A stretch of 64,000 nucleotides of DNA from Eucalyptus grandis (lineage: Eukaryota; Streptophyta; Magnoliopsida; Myrtales; Myrtaceae): assembly GCF_016545825.1 (NCBI RefSeq), contig NC_052622.1:46792770-46856769 (forward strand). The letters run 5' to 3'. This document shows positions 62,464-64,000 of this stretch, one piece after another; position 1 is the first letter of the stretch; every line of letters begins with the position of its first letter. The position numbers and the translations under genes are program-made. The notes beneath the pieces are model-generated. The model saw only the letters and a program-made list of their open reading frames with translations. It was not told the origin of the DNA and did no database searches.

Positions 62464-63213
62464 CTCCATTTGTTTTGCGGAAAATGTAGTGCTTTTGGAA
62501 AATACTTTCTAGGAAATCATTTTCCTGAAAAATATAATTATTTTCTAGTGTTAAGTTAAAACTTAAAAAGATGTGAAAAATATTTTCTGTCGTTTGATAA
62601 GAATTTTATTTTTTTTCTTGCACTATTTTTCAATATTTTTAACATTTTATTTTTAAAATATAATTTTTAATTATTTTATATTTAAAAATTGATTTTTTTT
62701 TTTATATTTTCTTTTTATTTTTCTTTTCTTTGTTTTTGTCTTCCTCTTCTTTCGTCGATTGCCAGCCACATTAGCCACATCGACGGTCAGCGATCGGCTA
62801 AAGGCAAGTTTGAGCTTGCTTAATGCCAATGAGCAAGCTCGAGCTTAATGCTCACTGGCTCATCGTTAATCGGTGAGCGACAAGCTCGAGGCTCGTTTGT
62901 GGTTGGTTGCCGGCGGTCATTGTGGCCGGTGATCGGCCAAGACAAAATTTAAAAAGAAAAAGAACTAAAAATTCGATTTTTTTAAAAAAGACAACAAGAA
63001 CAAAAAAAGAAAGATAAAAAGTTCAACATGAGTATAAGATAAGAGAAATTGAGTGAGGAAATTGTTTTCCTCTTTCTCAAAAGTGAAAAATATTTTCCCT
63101 ATCTTAGAAGACTTTTTTTCCCTTCATGAAAAATAGTTTTCCTAATTAATTCATTTTCCTAACATGAATATCAAAAAATTTAAAAACATTTTTTAATGAA
63201 ACAAACAAGTCTA
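62464..63213. mobile_element. MITE-like element with GC-rich core (copy 5) in the aquaporin promoter
   Basis: The left end CCATTTGTTTTGCGGAAAATG and right end ending AATGAAACAAACAAGTC are imperfect inverted partners. Internal GGAAAATA/TATTTTCC words also pair. The core at 62755-62945 is GC-rich with GCTCGAGC and GGCCGGTGATCGGCC words. The ends resemble the MITE at 13356-13580. It ends about 170 bp upstream of the aquaporin TATA box. Confidence 0.5.
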
Positions 63214-63384
63214 AATCTCTCCTTATCAATGAAAACGAAAAGGAGCAGAACCTTTCGGAGGAATCCCACGCCATTTCTCCAAATCTCACGCCACTCCATG
63301 TCTCCAACCCCCCACAAGCGCATCCCTCACTTCACTTGCGATTCACGAGACGATCGATCCTTTTGATGGATCCGATTTTGGTTC

Positions 63385-63392
63385 TATAAAAA
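63385..63392 (+). promoter_or_regulatory. TATA box of the PIP1 gene
   Basis: TATAAAAA, 109 bp upstream of the ATG. This predicts a start near 63420 and a leader of about 75 bp. Confidence 0.7.
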
Positions 63393-63493
63393 GCATTCAA
63401 TGTTAACCACGTTACTACATCCCATTCTCTCCTTCACAGTCTCATATCCATTCGAGCAACCCTAAGACAACCGCAAAGGAAGAGGAGGAAACA

Positions 63494-64000
63494 ATGGAGG
63501 GCGGAGAAGAAGACGTGAGGATGGGAGCGCATCGTTACGGCGAGGGCCAAGCCATCGGGACGGCCGCCCCGACCCTCAGAGAAAGCAAGGACTACGAAGA
63601 GCCGCCGCCCGCCCCACTGTTCGAGATGGCGGAGCTATCCTCGTGGTCGTTCTTCCGGGCTGGGATAGCGGAGTTCGTGGCGACCTTCTTGTTCCTCTAC
63701 GTGACGGTGCTCACGGTGATGGGCGTGGAGAGATCTAGCAACAAGTGCGCGACCGTGGGTCCCCAAGGCATCGCCTGGGCCTTTGGTGGCATGATCTTCG
63801 CGCTCGTGTATTCTACTGCAGGCATTTCAGGTTTGGTCCTCGGTACTTCTATGCAAAAATGGCACGTTTTGCTTGCCTTGTTTTCCAGTTTAAAGAAAAG
63901 TTTCTGATCACATTTCTTTAGCGATAGATATTATTCAACGGTTGACACTTGACGGTTAATGATGAACGGTATTGTATCGTATACAGGGGGTCACATTAAT
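63494..64000 (+). CDS. PIP1-type plasma-membrane aquaporin, 5' part (exon 1 and start of exon 2)
   Basis: Exon 1 is 63494-63830 (112 codons plus one base), the intron is 63831-63986 (GT-AG), and exon 2 starts at 63987 and runs off the window. Splicing gives GISGGHIN, the residues leading into the first NPA box. The N-terminus ([32 protein letters not shown]) has the long form of PIP1. The first span [18 protein letters not shown] and second span [20 protein letters not shown] are clear. PIP1 proteins are water and small-solute channels of the plasma membrane, usually acting with PIP2. Here YSTAGISG replaces the usual YCTAGISG, and the loop has [11 protein letters not shown]. The first intron is in the usual place for PIP genes. 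About 60% of the protein lies outside the window, so intactness cannot be judged. Confidence 0.93.

Overview
The window is plant nuclear DNA, most likely from a woody core eudicot. The evidence is GT-AG introns, an AUX1/LAX auxin importer, a plastid ribosomal protein with a transit peptide, a PIP1 aquaporin, Copia retrotransposons, Mutator-like and hAT-like elements, and an AT-rich background with GC-rich exons. A Myrtales origin is possible but cannot be shown from the sequence alone. Most of the 64 kb is repeat or AT-rich intergenic DNA.

Layout. (1) 1-10835 is a retrotransposon nest. A minus-strand SIRE/Maximus-type Copia element (B: LTR 9100-9981, interior 2990-9099) appears to be interrupted by a second member of the same family (A: LTR 2067-2989, interior running off the left edge). 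Both lie inside an older plus-strand Copia element, of which the last pol codons, the polypurine tract and the 3' LTR remain (9982-10835). (2) 10836-16707 is AT-rich and holds a 225 bp MITE. (3) 16708-29410 holds an intronless alpha-1,4-glycosyltransferase gene (+), a small uncharacterised plant protein (-), histone H4 (-) with a textbook histone promoter, a Mutator-like element with 560 bp terminal inverted repeats and a perfect 9 bp target duplication, and a three-exon gene for plastid ribosomal protein PSRP4/bTHX (-). (4) 34773-38477 is an eight-exon AUX1-type auxin influx carrier (-), all of whose splice sites can be read. (5) 39500-63400 has no gene I can recognise: tandem duplications, GC-cored dispersed repeats, a solo LTR and simple repeats. 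(6) 63494-64000 is the first exon and the start of the second of a PIP1 aquaporin (+), with a MITE-like element just upstream of its TATA box.

The genes do not form a pathway. AUX1, PSRP4 and the glycosyltransferase occur in the same neighbourhood as Arabidopsis At2g38120, At2g38140 and At2g38150/38152, so this looks like a conserved syntenic block expanded by repeats. The least expected signal is in the retroelement nest. Sites that should read CTG or CAG (primer-binding site, RNase H codons, and many A-versus-B positions) repeatedly read CG, CCG, CTCG or CGG instead. This looks like a systematic sequencing error at methylated CHG sites rather than ordinary decay, and it would make the elements look more broken than they are.
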